Shown here piece by piece: positions 1 to 7,597 of a stretch of DNA of 35,478 bases. The DNA is from Alphaproteobacteria bacterium (GTDB lineage Bacteria; Pseudomonadota; Alphaproteobacteria; Sphingomonadales; Sphingomonadaceae): assembly GCA_018823905.1 (NCBI GenBank), contig JAHJHL010000139.1:1-35478 (forward strand), written 5' to 3'. A program made the position numbers and the translations under genes. Under the pieces are notes generated by a model, which was given only the letters and a program-made list of their open reading frames with translations, was not told the origin of the DNA and made no database searches. Every line of letters starts with the position of its first letter. Position 1 is the stretch's first letter.

Positions 1-54
1 ACCCCTCGCTTCGCGAGCGGTCCCCCTCCCCATGGCTGCGCCACGGGGAGGATC
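1..54. repeat. Palindromic intergenic repeat, family A, partial copy
   Basis: This is the right-hand end of a dispersed palindromic repeat that also occurs in full at 19968-20107 and 28960-29096. Shared pieces are GCGG(A/T)CGGTCCCCCTCCCCAT-like sequence followed by a small hairpin and a terminal GGGGAGGATC. The left part lies outside the window. Positions 55-178, up to the first gene, hold nothing else I recognise. Confidence 0.7.
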
Positions 55-178
55 GGGATGCTCACCGTCACAAAACCGCCGCCAAACCGTCGCCAAACCG
101 ACGTCACTTTGAATCGCACAGTGTAACAAAACTCCTGTCTAGGCCGTGGGCAGCCAAAGGCTGTTTACGGAGTGTGAC

Positions 179-1060
179 ATGGCATCGATTTCGACCCTGC
201 CCATCCCCGCGCGTTTTCCCGATCCCTTCACCACCGACCCGCATGTCCCCGAACGGCTGATCGGCGAACGGCGGAGCTATCGCGCGGTGTGGGTGAGCGA
301 CATCCATCTCGGCACCCGCGGGTGCAACGCCGCGATGCTGATCGACTTTTTCGATCATGTCGATTGCGAGACGCTATACCTCGTCGGCGATATCATCGAC
401 GGCTGGCGGCTCAAGAAGCGGCATTTCTGGCCACCCGAGCATAATGATGTTGTCTGGCGCGTGCTGAAGCGCGCCAAGCGCGGCACCCGCGTCGTCTATG
501 TCCCCGGCAACCATGACGAGATGGTCAAACCCTTCGACGGCTTCGATTTTGGCGGGGTCGAGATCCGCCGCGAGGCGATCCATGAAACCGCCGACGGGCG
601 GAAATTGCTCGTCGTCCATGGCGACGAATTCGACGCGGTGATGCTGGCGCACCGCTGGCTCGCCTTTGTCGGCGACGCCGCCTACACGGCGCTGATGAAG
701 TGCAATGTGGTGGTGAACCGCATCCGCAGCGCATTCGGTCTGCCCTATTGGTCGCTGTCGATGGTCGCCAAACACAAGGTCAAGAACGCGGTCCAGTTCA
801 TCGGCCGGTACGAAGAAGTCGTCGCGCACGCCGCGCGCTCGCGCGGGGTCGATGGGGTGGTCTGCGGCCATATCCACAGTGCCGAGATGCGCGAGATCGA
901 AGGCACCGAATATTATAACGACGGCGACTGGGTCGAAGGCTGCACGGCGCTGGTCGAGCATCATGACGGCACGATGGAAATTTTGCATTGGGCCGAGGAA
1001 GTCGCGGCGCGCGCCTTGCCGACGGTCCTCGAACTCCCCGCCCCGGCGCGCGCCGCATGA
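179..1060 (+). CDS. LpxH-like calcineurin-type metallophosphoesterase
   Basis: Predicted 293-residue dinuclear-metal phosphoesterase of the UDP-2,3-diacylglucosamine diphosphatase (LpxH-like) group. The full metal-binding set is visible: SDIHLG (D41, H43), VGDIID (about residues 69-74), PGNHDE, VHGDEFDA and CGHIHSAE. I chose the ATG at 179 because ACGGAG lies about 7 nt upstream; an in-frame GTG at 146 would add 11 residues without a good ribosome site. The stop overlaps the start of the next gene (ATGA), so the phosphoesterase and the glycosyltransferase are probably translated together. Many sphingomonads carry glycosphingolipids instead of lipopolysaccharide (family knowledge), so hydrolysis of the lipid A precursor is not certain. 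A nucleotide-sugar lipid or other phospho-lipid head group is an alternative substrate. Confidence 0.85.
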   Translation: MASISTLPIPARFPDPFTTDPHVPERLIGERRSYRAVWVSDIHLGTRGCNAAMLIDFFDHVDCETLYLVGDIIDGWRLKKRHFWPPEHNDVVWRVLKRAKRGTRVVYVPGNHDEMVKPFDGFDFGGVEIRREAIHETADGRKLLVVHGDEFDAVMLAHRWLAFVGDAAYTALMKCNVVVNRIRSAFGLPYWSLSMVAKHKVKNAVQFIGRYEEVVAHAARSRGVDGVVCGHIHSAEMREIEGTEYYNDGDWVEGCTALVEHHDGTMEILHWAEEVAARALPTVLELPAPARAA

Positions 1061-2109
1061 GGATACTGATCGTCAGCGACGCGTGGGAGCCGCAGGTCAA
1101 CGGCGTCGTGCGGACCTTGCAGGCAACGATCGCCGAACTGCGCCGCGCGGGACATGAAGTCGGGGTTGTATCGCCCGACCTGTTCCGGTCGGTTCCATGC
1201 CCCTCCTACCCAGAAATCCGCCTTGCCTTTGCCGGCTGGCGCAAGGTCGGGCGGCATATCCGCGCTTTCGCCCCGCAGGCGATCCACATCTCGACCGAAG
1301 GCCCGTTGGGGCTGGCTGCGCGGCGCTGGTGCCTCCGGAACGAATTTCCCTTCACGACCGCCTATCACACGCGCTTTCCCGAATATGTCGCGGCGCGGCT
1401 GCCGCTGTCGCCAGCGTTCGTCTGGCGCTTCATCCGCTGGTTCCACCGCCCCGCGCGGCACATCATGGTGGCGACGCGCAGCCTGGCGCGCGAGTTGACA
1501 GCGCAGGGGCTGGGCCAGACGATGATGTGGGAACGCGGGGTCGATCACGCGCTGTTCCACGCCGATCGTGCGCCGCACCCCGCCTATGCCGACCTGCCGC
1601 GACCGATCCAGCTCTATGTCGGGCGTGTCGCGGTCGAGAAGAACATTGGCGCGTTTCTGGATATTGACCGCCCGGGGACAAAAGTCATCGTCGGCGACGG
1701 CCCCGCGCTTGCAGCACTCAAGTCCCAGCATCCCAGCGCGCTTTTCCTCGGCAAGCTCGGCGGCGAAGCGCTCGCGGCTGCCTATGCAGGCGCCGACGTT
1801 TTTGTCTTTCCCAGCCGCACCGACACCTTCGGCCTCGTCGTCATCGAGGCGCTCAGCTGCGGCACCCCCGTCGCCGCTTTTCCTGTTCCCGGCCCCGGCG
1901 ACATTATCCGCGATGGTGCAGGCGCGCTTGACGAGGATCTGGGCCGCGCGATCGACACCGCACTAGCCTGCGATCGAGGCGACGCCGCGGCGCTCGGCGC
2001 GCGATACAGCTGGGCCAGTTGCACCGCACAGTTTGCCAAGGCGCTGTCCTTCGTTCCCGGCGAACCGACGCCCGCCAGGCCGACCAGCGCCGCAGGTCTT
2101 GCCGCCTAG
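1057..2109 (+). CDS. GT4-family glycosyltransferase, lipid-type
   Basis: A 350-residue GT-B glycosyltransferase of family 4. The N-terminus (MRILIVSDAWEPQVNGVVRT) is typical of lipid glycosyltransferases such as SQD2-like and PimB-like mannosyl or glucosyl transferases. The C-terminal nucleotide-sugar site shows LYVGRVAVEKN, VGDGP and SRTDTFGLVVIEALSCGTPV, in which the first Glu of the usual E-x7-E motif is replaced by Thr-Asp. The start overlaps the upstream phosphoesterase stop by 4 nt, and the gene lacks its own ribosome site, which fits translational coupling. Its TAG stop shares the palindrome CTAG with the stop of the convergent receptor gene. The acceptor is unknown; a membrane lipid such as diacylglycerol, phosphatidylinositol or ceramide is inferred from the family. 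Confidence 0.85.
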   Translation: MRILIVSDAWEPQVNGVVRTLQATIAELRRAGHEVGVVSPDLFRSVPCPSYPEIRLAFAGWRKVGRHIRAFAPQAIHISTEGPLGLAARRWCLRNEFPFTTAYHTRFPEYVAARLPLSPAFVWRFIRWFHRPARHIMVATRSLARELTAQGLGQTMMWERGVDHALFHADRAPHPAYADLPRPIQLYVGRVAVEKNIGAFLDIDRPGTKVIVGDGPALAALKSQHPSALFLGKLGGEALAAAYAGADVFVFPSRTDTFGLVVIEALSCGTPVAAFPVPGPGDIIRDGAGALDEDLGRAIDTALACDRGDAAALGARYSWASCTAQFAKALSFVPGEPTPARPTSAAGLAA

Positions 2110-4499
2110 AAGGTCTTGCGCCACTCCAGCTCGATATAGCGGCCCAGCGGGTCGATATAGCCGGGCTGATAGTTCAGCGGCACGATGCCATTCGCATCAG
2201 TAATCTTGCGCTGCGCATCGAACAGATTGTCGACCGACAGGCGCAGACGCGATCCCTTCAGGAACGGCAAGGTCTCGATCAGTTTCGGTTTCTGGTTCAG
2301 ATCGACAAAGAAGCGCAGGTCGAAAGTTGCCAGATCGCCGAAGTTCAGGTCGCCCGCGGTGCCGCCGGTTACGGTGCTGCCGCTGTCATATTTGGCGCTG
2401 AGCCGGACACCCATGCCCTTGTAGAATACGCCGCCGTCGAGTTCGAGCAGGTGGCGGTTGCTACCGCCGCCGCTGCCGGTCGCCGACCCATCGAGCAAAT
2501 CGAGTTCGGGTACGCCCGGACGGATGAGGATTGTGTCGGTCAGCTTGTACGTGTGGTAAAGCGACACCGACCAACGGCCACCCTGCGGGCCGCGGCCAAA
2601 CATCGCACCGGGACCGCCGCCTCGACCACCACGACCGCCTGCCCGCGGACCACCGCCGCCGCGCGGCCGGTCGGCACCAGCACCCGGTCCACCGGCGGGG
2701 CGCGCCGCCTGCTCTGGTTGGCCAAAACTCTTGCCAAAGTTCAGACCCCAGCGAATCTGCGAATTCTCGGTCTCGTCAAAATTGACCGGGCGCTGGTCGA
2801 GCGCGATCAGGACGCCATTCGGGTCCCGGATCACGCGGTCAGGAAAGGCCGCCTCGATCTCGGGCGTCAGCAGCGGCAGGCTGTTCGACGTGTCGTTGCT
2901 CTTGTTGCGGTTGTAATTGACCGACAGGCGCAGACCTTCGACCATCGGCACTTCCCAGTTCAGTCCGAGCTTCAGGTCGCGGCGCTGCTCGGCGAGCAGG
3001 AACGGATTGCCGCCGGTCGTGGTAGTGATCTGCACCGTCTGGCCGGTCGCAAAATCATAATAAGTCACCGCCGGGGTGACCAGCGGCGCGGCGCCGAGTT
3101 GCTGGATGCCCGGTGCCGCTTCGTCGCTGTTGAAACTCGCGATCAGCGACAGATTGTCGGTAACGCCCCAGTTGAGGTTTGCGCCCCAGTTTTTGAGCGC
3201 CTCAAAATCGCTGGGATTGGCGACCTGCCCGCTCAGCGTTAGCGAGACGCGCCCGATGTTGCCGATCTCATATTCGGGATCGAGCAGCGGCAGCGTCAGT
3301 GAGCCGAACACGCTGGGCGTATCGCGTCCCAGGTCGGTCGTGGTGATCACGCCCGAGCGTTCGGACTGGCTGTCAAAGCGCAGCCCCGAATAGCTGCCGG
3401 TCATCGACAGGCGGATCGGCCCGGCCCAGCCCTCGGTTACCGTCCCCGACAAATTCGCGCTGCCGCCAAAGCTTTGCTGGCTGCTGTCGAACCGGTCGCG
3501 CGCGCCCGTCACCCGGTCGGTAAAAGTACGCTGATCGGCGTCGCCATAATTGCCCGACAGCGACCAGCGCCAATCGCCCAGCATACCGTTGACGCTGGCG
3601 GTGGTGGTCAGGTTGCGGCTGCGGCTGTCGCGTTCGAGCGGCACGTCACCGCCCGCGACGACAGGGCCGAGGAACGACAAGCTGTCGGTCTGATCCAATC
3701 GCAAATTGAGCGACGCGTCGGTCACCTTGTCCAGGCTGCGCTGGATCGTCGCATCGATCAGATAGGTATCGCTCTCGGGCAGAAGGCTGCGCGTTGACGG
3801 GCCAAGACCGCGTTCGCTTTCGGTCAGCATGCTCGACTGTTCCCAGCCGGCGTTGACATTGACCCGGCCATTTTCGCCGATCGCCAGAAAACTGCCCTCG
3901 ACCTCGCTCTGGAACCGCCCGCCCTGCGTCGGAATACCGCCTTCGGCCTCGACCGCGACCTGCCGGAAATTGGGCTTGAGCACCATGTTGACGACCCGCT
4001 CGTCGGCCGAATAGCCATATTGCAGCGCGACTTCTTCGGGAAAAATCTCGACCTTGGCGATCGCCTCAGGCGGCAAGTTGCGCACCTCGCCAAAGCCACC
4101 GATGCGGCGGCCGTTGATCAGGATGATCGGCCGCCCACCGCCACGCCCGCGACCCGACCGCGTCTGCGGCGCCAGCGCCTCGAGCAGTTCGGACACGTTC
4201 GACACGCCATAGCTGGCAATCGCCGCCTCATCGAGCTCGGCCTCGGCCTTGATATCGGTTTCGAGCTGGCCGGCGAGGCGCGGCGCGGTGACGACGATTT
4301 CGTCGCCGTCGATGTCGTCATAATCGTCGTCGGGGTCGCTGGAGGCGCTGACGACCGGCGCCGATGGCTGGTCGGCAACCGCCGTCACGGCGGCGCTGGC
4401 GGGCATCGCGTCGGTTTCGGCCATGGCGGGCCAGGCAAGCGCGGCGCTGGCGGTGAGCAACAGCGCGCGCGCGGAAAGGGAGAGGTGGGCATAGGTCAT
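2106..4499 (-). CDS. TonB-dependent outer-membrane receptor with Gly/Arg-rich insert
   Basis: A 797-residue outer-membrane receptor. A signal peptide with cleavage near AMA-E (residue 27) sets the start at 4499, although no clear Shine-Dalgarno precedes it. An acidic stretch and a TonB-box-like DEIVVTA (about residues 66-72) lead into a plug domain (about 75-200) with ILINGRRIGG and VNMVLKPNF. A beta-barrel follows, ending in the C-terminal Phe (KTF) expected for BAM recognition. A low-complexity Gly/Arg/Pro insert at about residues 596-640 sits just before a predicted barrel strand. The frame remains open upstream through the antisense of guaA to 5792, but the signal peptide rules out that extension. 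The gene is divergent from guaA; no partner gene reveals its ligand. Confidence 0.88.
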   Translation of the reverse strand: MTYAHLSLSARALLLTASAALAWPAMAETDAMPASAAVTAVADQPSAPVVSASSDPDDDYDDIDGDEIVVTAPRLAGQLETDIKAEAELDEAAIASYGVSNVSELLEALAPQTRSGRGRGGGRPIILINGRRIGGFGEVRNLPPEAIAKVEIFPEEVALQYGYSADERVVNMVLKPNFRQVAVEAEGGIPTQGGRFQSEVEGSFLAIGENGRVNVNAGWEQSSMLTESERGLGPSTRSLLPESDTYLIDATIQRSLDKVTDASLNLRLDQTDSLSFLGPVVAGGDVPLERDSRSRNLTTTASVNGMLGDWRWSLSGNYGDADQRTFTDRVTGARDRFDSSQQSFGGSANLSGTVTEGWAGPIRLSMTGSYSGLRFDSQSERSGVITTTDLGRDTPSVFGSLTLPLLDPEYEIGNIGRVSLTLSGQVANPSDFEALKNWGANLNWGVTDNLSLIASFNSDEAAPGIQQLGAAPLVTPAVTYYDFATGQTVQITTTTGGNPFLLAEQRRDLKLGLNWEVPMVEGLRLSVNYNRNKSNDTSNSLPLLTPEIEAAFPDRVIRDPNGVLIALDQRPVNFDETENSQIRWGLNFGKSFGQPEQAARPAGGPGAGADRPRGGGGPRAGGRGGRGGGPGAMFGRGPQGGRWSVSLYHTYKLTDTILIRPGVPELDLLDGSATGSGGGSNRHLLELDGGVFYKGMGVRLSAKYDSGSTVTGGTAGDLNFGDLATFDLRFFVDLNQKPKLIETLPFLKGSRLRLSVDNLFDAQRKITDANGIVPLNYQPGYIDPLGRYIELEWRKTF

Positions 4500-4595
4500 T
4501 GGGGGGGAGAGCCTTTTGTTTTTTCTTGCTTCTTGTTGGCGCCGCAGGACTGAACCCTTGCTGACGCGCGCCTTTGTCGGCGGTTCATTTATGTC

Positions 4596-4608
4596 GCAAT
4601 TGTCGCAA
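4596..4608 (+). promoter_or_regulatory. 13-bp motif shared with purA upstream region
   Basis: GCAATTGTCGCAA, which here forms part of a 9-bp-period direct repeat (TGTCGCAAT TGTCGCAAC). The exact 13-mer recurs at 27570-27582 upstream of purA. It ends 83 nt before the guaA ATG, against 84 nt for purA, and a CTTG begins 17 nt past the last motif base in both. It also lies in the divergent promoter region of the TonB receptor, so which gene it controls is open. No regulator is identified. Confidence 0.5.
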
Positions 4609-4691
4609 CAATGTGTCGAGGCCACTTGCGTTACACCAACAGGCCATATCGACCGCTGGACAGCATGGCGCGCTGCCCTTATCGGCCAGCC

Positions 4692-6293
4692 ATGCCGACT
4701 CCAGACACATCCGCCGCGCCGAAGTCCGATCATGGTGAATCCATCCTGATCATCGATTTCGGCAGCCAGGTGACCCAGCTCATCGCCCGCCGCGTCCGCG
4801 AAGCGGGGGTGTATAGCGAGATCGTTCCCTTCACGCAGGCCGAAGCGGCGCTCGAACGTATGCAGCCGAAGGGGATCATCCTCTCCGGCTCGCCCGCCTC
4901 GGTCCCCGCCGACGGCAGCCCGCGCGCGCCGCAATCGATCTTTGATAGCGGTCTTCCTATCCTGGGCATCTGTTACGGGCAGCAGGTGATGAGCCAGCAA
5001 CTCGGCGGCCGGGTCGAACCCGGCGGCGCCGACGGTGAGCGCGACGGCGAATTCGGCCGCGCCTTCCTGACCGTCACCGAGCCCTGCGTGTTGTTCGACG
5101 GATTGTGGGAGGTCGGCGAGCACCATCAGGTGTGGATGAGCCACGGCGACAAGGTCACCCAGTTCGCCCCCGGCTTTCGCATCGTCGCGGTCAGCGACGG
5201 CGCGCCCTTTGCCCTCATCGCCGACGACGAGCGCCGCTATTATGGCACGCAATTCCACCCCGAGGTCGTGCATACGCCCGACGGCGCCAAGCTGATCGGC
5301 AACTTCGTCCGACACGTCTGCGGGTGCAGCGGCGACTGGACGATGGCCGAATTCCGCGCCACCAAGATCGCCGAAATCCGCGCGCAGGTCGGCGGCAAGC
5401 GCGTGCTGTGCGGGTTGTCGGGCGGAGTCGACAGCGCGGTTGCCGCGGTGCTGATCCACGAAGCGATCGGCGAGCAGCTGACCTGCGTCTTCGTCGACCA
5501 CGGCCTGCTGCGCATGAACGAGCGCACGCAGGTCGAAGAGTTGTTCCGCAATCACTACAACATCCCGCTGGTCGTCGTGGACGCCGAGGAACGCTTCATG
5601 GCGGGGCTCGCGGGGGTCACCGACCCCGAGGCGAAACGCAAGTTCATCGGCGGCGAATTCATCAACGTGTTCGACGAGGAAGCGCAAAAGCTGGGCGGCG
5701 CCGACTTCCTCGCGCAGGGGACGCTGTACCCCGACGTCATCGAAAGCGTGTCGTTCACCGGTGGGCCGAGCGTCACGATCAAGAGCCACCACAATGTCGG
5801 CGGCCTGCCCGCGCGCATGAAGATGGCGCTCGTCGAGCCCTTACGCGAATTGTTCAAGGACGAGGTCCGCCTGCTCGGCAAGGAGCTCGGCCTTCCCGAC
5901 ATCTTCGTCGGTCGCCACCCCTTCCCCGGCCCGGGCCTCGCGATCCGCATTCCCGGCGAAGTGTCTAAAGAGCGCTGCGACATTCTGCGCAAGGCCGACG
6001 CCGTCTATCTCGACGAGATTCGCAATGCCGGGCTTTACGACGCGATCTGGCAGGCGTTTGCGGTGCTGCTGCCGGTGAAGACCGTCGGCGTGATGGGCGA
6101 CGGGCGCACCTATGATTTTGTCTGCGCGCTGCGCGCCGTCACGTCGACCGACGGCATGACCGCCGACATCTACCCGTTCGACGCCGCTTTCCTCAGCCGC
6201 TGCGCAACGCGCATCATCAACGAGGTGCAGGGCATCAACCGCGTGGTGTATGACTATACGTCGAAGCCGCCGGGGACGATCGAGTGGGAATGA
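4692..6293 (+). CDS. guaA: GMP synthase (glutamine-hydrolysing)
   Basis: A 533-residue enzyme that converts XMP to GMP using ATP and glutamine, in purine synthesis in the cytoplasm. The N-terminal class I glutamine amidotransferase domain has the triad C94 (GICYGQQ), H189 and E191 (FHPEV). The ATP-pyrophosphatase P-loop is [11 protein letters not shown] (S243-D247 region), followed by the dimerisation domain with [16 protein letters not shown] and the conserved C-terminus [11 protein letters not shown] chose the ATG at 4692 for its length; in-frame ATGs at 4611 and 4665 would lengthen it and are not excluded, since no strong ribosome site is visible. The last 18 nt double as an integration site: they are repeated at 7075-7092, and an island remnant follows directly. 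Confidence 0.97.
   Translation: MPTPDTSAAPKSDHGESILIIDFGSQVTQLIARRVREAGVYSEIVPFTQAEAALERMQPKGIILSGSPASVPADGSPRAPQSIFDSGLPILGICYGQQVMSQQLGGRVEPGGADGERDGEFGRAFLTVTEPCVLFDGLWEVGEHHQVWMSHGDKVTQFAPGFRIVAVSDGAPFALIADDERRYYGTQFHPEVVHTPDGAKLIGNFVRHVCGCSGDWTMAEFRATKIAEIRAQVGGKRVLCGLSGGVDSAVAAVLIHEAIGEQLTCVFVDHGLLRMNERTQVEELFRNHYNIPLVVVDAEERFMAGLAGVTDPEAKRKFIGGEFINVFDEEAQKLGGADFLAQGTLYPDVIESVSFTGGPSVTIKSHHNVGGLPARMKMALVEPLRELFKDEVRLLGKELGLPDIFVGRHPFPGPGLAIRIPGEVSKERCDILRKADAVYLDEIRNAGLYDAIWQAFAVLLPVKTVGVMGDGRTYDFVCALRAVTSTDGMTADIYPFDAAFLSRCATRIINEVQGINRVVYDYTSKPPGTIEWE
6276..6293 (+). other. Putative att repeat, left copy (guaA 3' end)
   Basis: The last 18 nt of guaA match 7075-7092 at 16 of 18 positions, including an 11-bp identical core ATCGAGTGGGA. 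Both copies encode TIEWE-stop. The 3' end of guaA is a known integration site for some genomic islands, which restore the gene end on insertion. The truncated integrase just downstream supports this reading. Confidence 0.75.
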
Positions 6294-6297
6294 TTCA

Positions 6298-6316
6298 GGC
6301 CCCTCCAGAGGGGGCC
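6298..6316 (+). terminator. Weak hairpin directly after guaA
   Basis: GGCCCC (6298-6303) pairs with GGGGCC (6311-6316) around a 7-nt loop, starting 5 nt after the guaA stop. There is no T-run after it, so it is only a possible terminator. In this model it belongs to the island, not to the original guaA downstream sequence. Confidence 0.3.
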
Positions 6317-6367
6317 GGGACTACGCCAAAATACGCCGTAAGTATTTGATAAAATTTATTTTTATCA

Positions 6368-6385
6368 CAGCGACATTCAGCGACA
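6368..6385 (+). repeat. Direct repeat, possible integrase arm sites
   Basis: CAGCGACA occurs at 6368-6375 and again at 6378-6385, a 10-bp period (one helical turn). It lies between the left att copy and the truncated integrase gene, where tyrosine integrases of this type often have arm-type binding sites. The assignment is inference. Confidence 0.3.
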
Positions 6386-6459
6386 ATCGGTGGGTAGCAT
6401 TCAAATCCGTCGGGTGATCCGACGGTATCGCCTCCACTTGTCCATCACCAAAATCGCCG

Positions 6460-6499
6460 TTACCGTCAGGGATACAACAGCCCCTGACGGTAATTTTAT
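6460..6499 (+). terminator. Strong hairpin with T-rich tail upstream of the integrase remnant
   Basis: TTACCGTCAGGG (6460-6471) pairs perfectly over 12 bp with CCCTGACGGTAA (6482-6493) around a 10-nt loop, followed by TTTTAT. This has the shape of an intrinsic terminator. It could stop read-through from guaA into the island. A smaller perfect 7-bp hairpin (6407-6413 with 6419-6425) precedes it. Confidence 0.55.
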
Positions 6500-6587
6500 C
6501 CGCCTAAGCCACTGGAAACAGTGTGCTTTTCGGGTCGGGAGAGGTGCGTTTTAGGGGTGACGGTAAAAATGATCGGAGACCCCTGCG

Positions 6588-6746
6588 ATGTTGACCGATG
6601 CAGCACTCAAGCATTTGAAACCAAAAGAGAAAGCCTACAAGGTTTCGGACCGTGACGGCATGTATGTGCGCGTCGGGACGAACGGCACCATTTCCTTTCG
6701 CCTGTCCTCCGCGCCAGCACGAGGCGTGCGCTCCAGCACCCGATAG
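6588..6746 (+). pseudogene. Truncated P4-type tyrosine integrase, N-terminus only
   Basis: The reading frame encodes 52 residues. About the first 39 (from MLTDAALKHLKPKEKAYKVS through DRDGMYVRVGTNGTISFR) match the DUF4102 arm-binding domain at the start of P4-family site-specific integrases, which are normally about 400 residues long. After codon 39 (near 6705) the expected FRYxY continuation is lost and the frame ends at 6744-6746 after unrelated residues. The core-binding and catalytic domains, with the Arg-His-Arg-Tyr residues, are absent, so the product cannot recombine DNA. GGAG lies about 12 nt upstream of the ATG. The position just after guaA fits integrases that use the guaA 3' end. 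The family call rests on a remembered consensus. Confidence 0.8.
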
Positions 6747-6969
6747 GTGCCTTCGACTGCTCGGCGCAGTGACCTCTCGGTGCCAGCACCCTTCGAGAGA
6801 TGGGCCGCGACCATGCCAGGGAGGAGGTCAATGCCCTATAGTTGCGAATCCCCGCCGGTAGCAGTAGAGCGGACCCACGTGGACTGCGGCACTAAACAAT
6901 CGAATCAAGGATTGGCTGTGTGCTACTGTCGATTGTCCCTGAAGACGAGTTTTCAACAATTCGACAGAT

Positions 6970-7000
6970 TTTCCCTTTGAAATCAAAAGGGAAACGTTTT
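6970..7000. terminator. A/T-rich hairpin in the island remnant
   Basis: TTTCCCTTT (6970-6978) pairs with AAAGGGAAA (6986-6994) around a 7-nt loop and is followed by CGTTTT. It resembles an intrinsic terminator for either strand, but no complete gene lies next to it on the plus strand. Confidence 0.35.
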
Positions 7001-7074
7001 GCGGTCCTCGCGATCGGTAAGCCTGTCTGGAAAAAAATTATTCCGTGTTGAATCAATAGTTTGAAACGCCATGA

Positions 7075-7092
7075 ACAATCGAGTGGGAGTGA
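7075..7092 (+). other. Putative att repeat, right copy (displaced guaA end)
   Basis: ACA ATC GAG TGG GAG TGA encodes TIEWE-stop in the guaA reading frame. It differs from the end of guaA only at two synonymous third positions, and similarity ends immediately upstream. This is the pattern expected if an element inserted into the guaA 3' end, supplied a new gene end, and pushed the original one to its far side. Confidence 0.75.
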
Positions 7093-7093
7093 C

Positions 7094-7111
7094 GGCCTGA
7101 GCGATCAGGTC
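7094..7111. terminator. Tetraloop hairpin after the displaced guaA end
   Basis: GGCCTGA (7094-7100) pairs with TCAGGTC (7105-7111), with one G-T pair, around a GCGA tetraloop. It starts right after the displaced guaA stop and overlaps the stop of the convergent gene. It may be the ancestral bidirectional terminator of guaA and its convergent neighbour; no clear T-run follows. Confidence 0.35.
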
Positions 7112-7524
7112 GTGGCAGGCGCACCGGGCCGCCAGCTCCAGATCAGCAGCAGCAGACCGACGATGATGAACAGGGCAAAGCCCGACAGCATCCACGCGTT
7201 GACATACCATTGCTCGCCCCATTCGAACTCGCCGCCCATGATGCGCCCCCAGCCGCGGAAATGCTGCGTGGCGCCGACAGACAGGCCGAACACCGCAAAC
7301 ACCGCGGAAAGATAGCGCACCAGCCAATGTGCGGGATTCGGCAGCATCAGCGACAGCCCGAGCAGGCCGATAACGGTGCGCTGGCTGCGGCAATAGGGAC
7401 ATTCATAGACGAGGCCGGTCAGGTCGACGGTCCAGGTCAACGCCGCGATCAGGATGGCGACGATACCCACCGCGCGGCGATGGCGCAGCAAGTACTCCGG
7501 CAGATGGTCCAGCTTATCCAGCAC
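7105..7524 (-). CDS. DsbB-like small membrane protein with CxxC
   Basis: A 139-residue protein with about four predicted membrane helices (near residues 17-37, 47-62, 68-84 and 112-132). After the first helix comes YECPYCRSQRTVIGLLGL, which resembles the CxxC-xxQR motif of DsbB, the quinone-linked thiol oxidase. The second Cys pair of classical DsbB is missing, so it may be a reduced DsbB/VKOR-like protein or an unrelated membrane protein. The start is GTG at 7524, chosen because GGAGG lies 7 nt upstream. It was probably the convergent neighbour of guaA before the island arrived, as its stop lies 12 nt beyond the displaced guaA end. Confidence 0.65.
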   Translation of the reverse strand: MLDKLDHLPEYLLRHRRAVGIVAILIAALTWTVDLTGLVYECPYCRSQRTVIGLLGLSLMLPNPAHWLVRYLSAVFAVFGLSVGATQHFRGWGRIMGGEFEWGEQWYVNAWMLSGFALFIIVGLLLLIWSWRPGAPATT

Positions 7525-7597
7525 TTGAGATCCTCCCTCTTTCCCTCGCGACCGCTATACGCAGCCGTCGTCCGCTCGGCCAGACAATAATGTTATA

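Larger units (their letters stand above)
6294..7074. mobile_element. Remnant of a genomic island inserted at guaA
   Basis: This stretch of about 0.8 kb has visibly more A/T than its surroundings and no intact gene. It holds, in order, a weak hairpin after guaA, an 8-bp direct repeat (6368-6385), two hairpins (6407-6425 and 6460-6493), the first 39 codons of a tyrosine integrase (6588 onward), about 320 bp of unrecognised sequence (6747-7070), and a T-rich hairpin (6970-6994). It is bounded by the two guaA 3'-end repeats. I infer an integrated element that lost nearly all of its cargo by internal deletion, including most of its integrase. The deletion leaves it unable to excise on its own. Confidence 0.75.

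Noticed and set aside
2019-3242. A 407-residue open frame on the plus strand
   Set aside because: It is antisense to the TonB receptor, with no recognisable domain; long shadow frames are expected at this GC content.
4500-5792. In-frame N-terminal extension of the TonB receptor across guaA on the minus strand
   Set aside because: It is the antisense of guaA, and a clear signal peptide begins at 4499.
6392-6425. tRNA T-arm-like sequence (ATTCAAATCC) in the island remnant
   Set aside because: No acceptor, D-arm or anticodon arm can be built around it.
6747-6980. Open frame of 77 codons in the island remnant
   Set aside because: No ribosome site, no recognisable similarity and unlike codon use; treated as remnant DNA.
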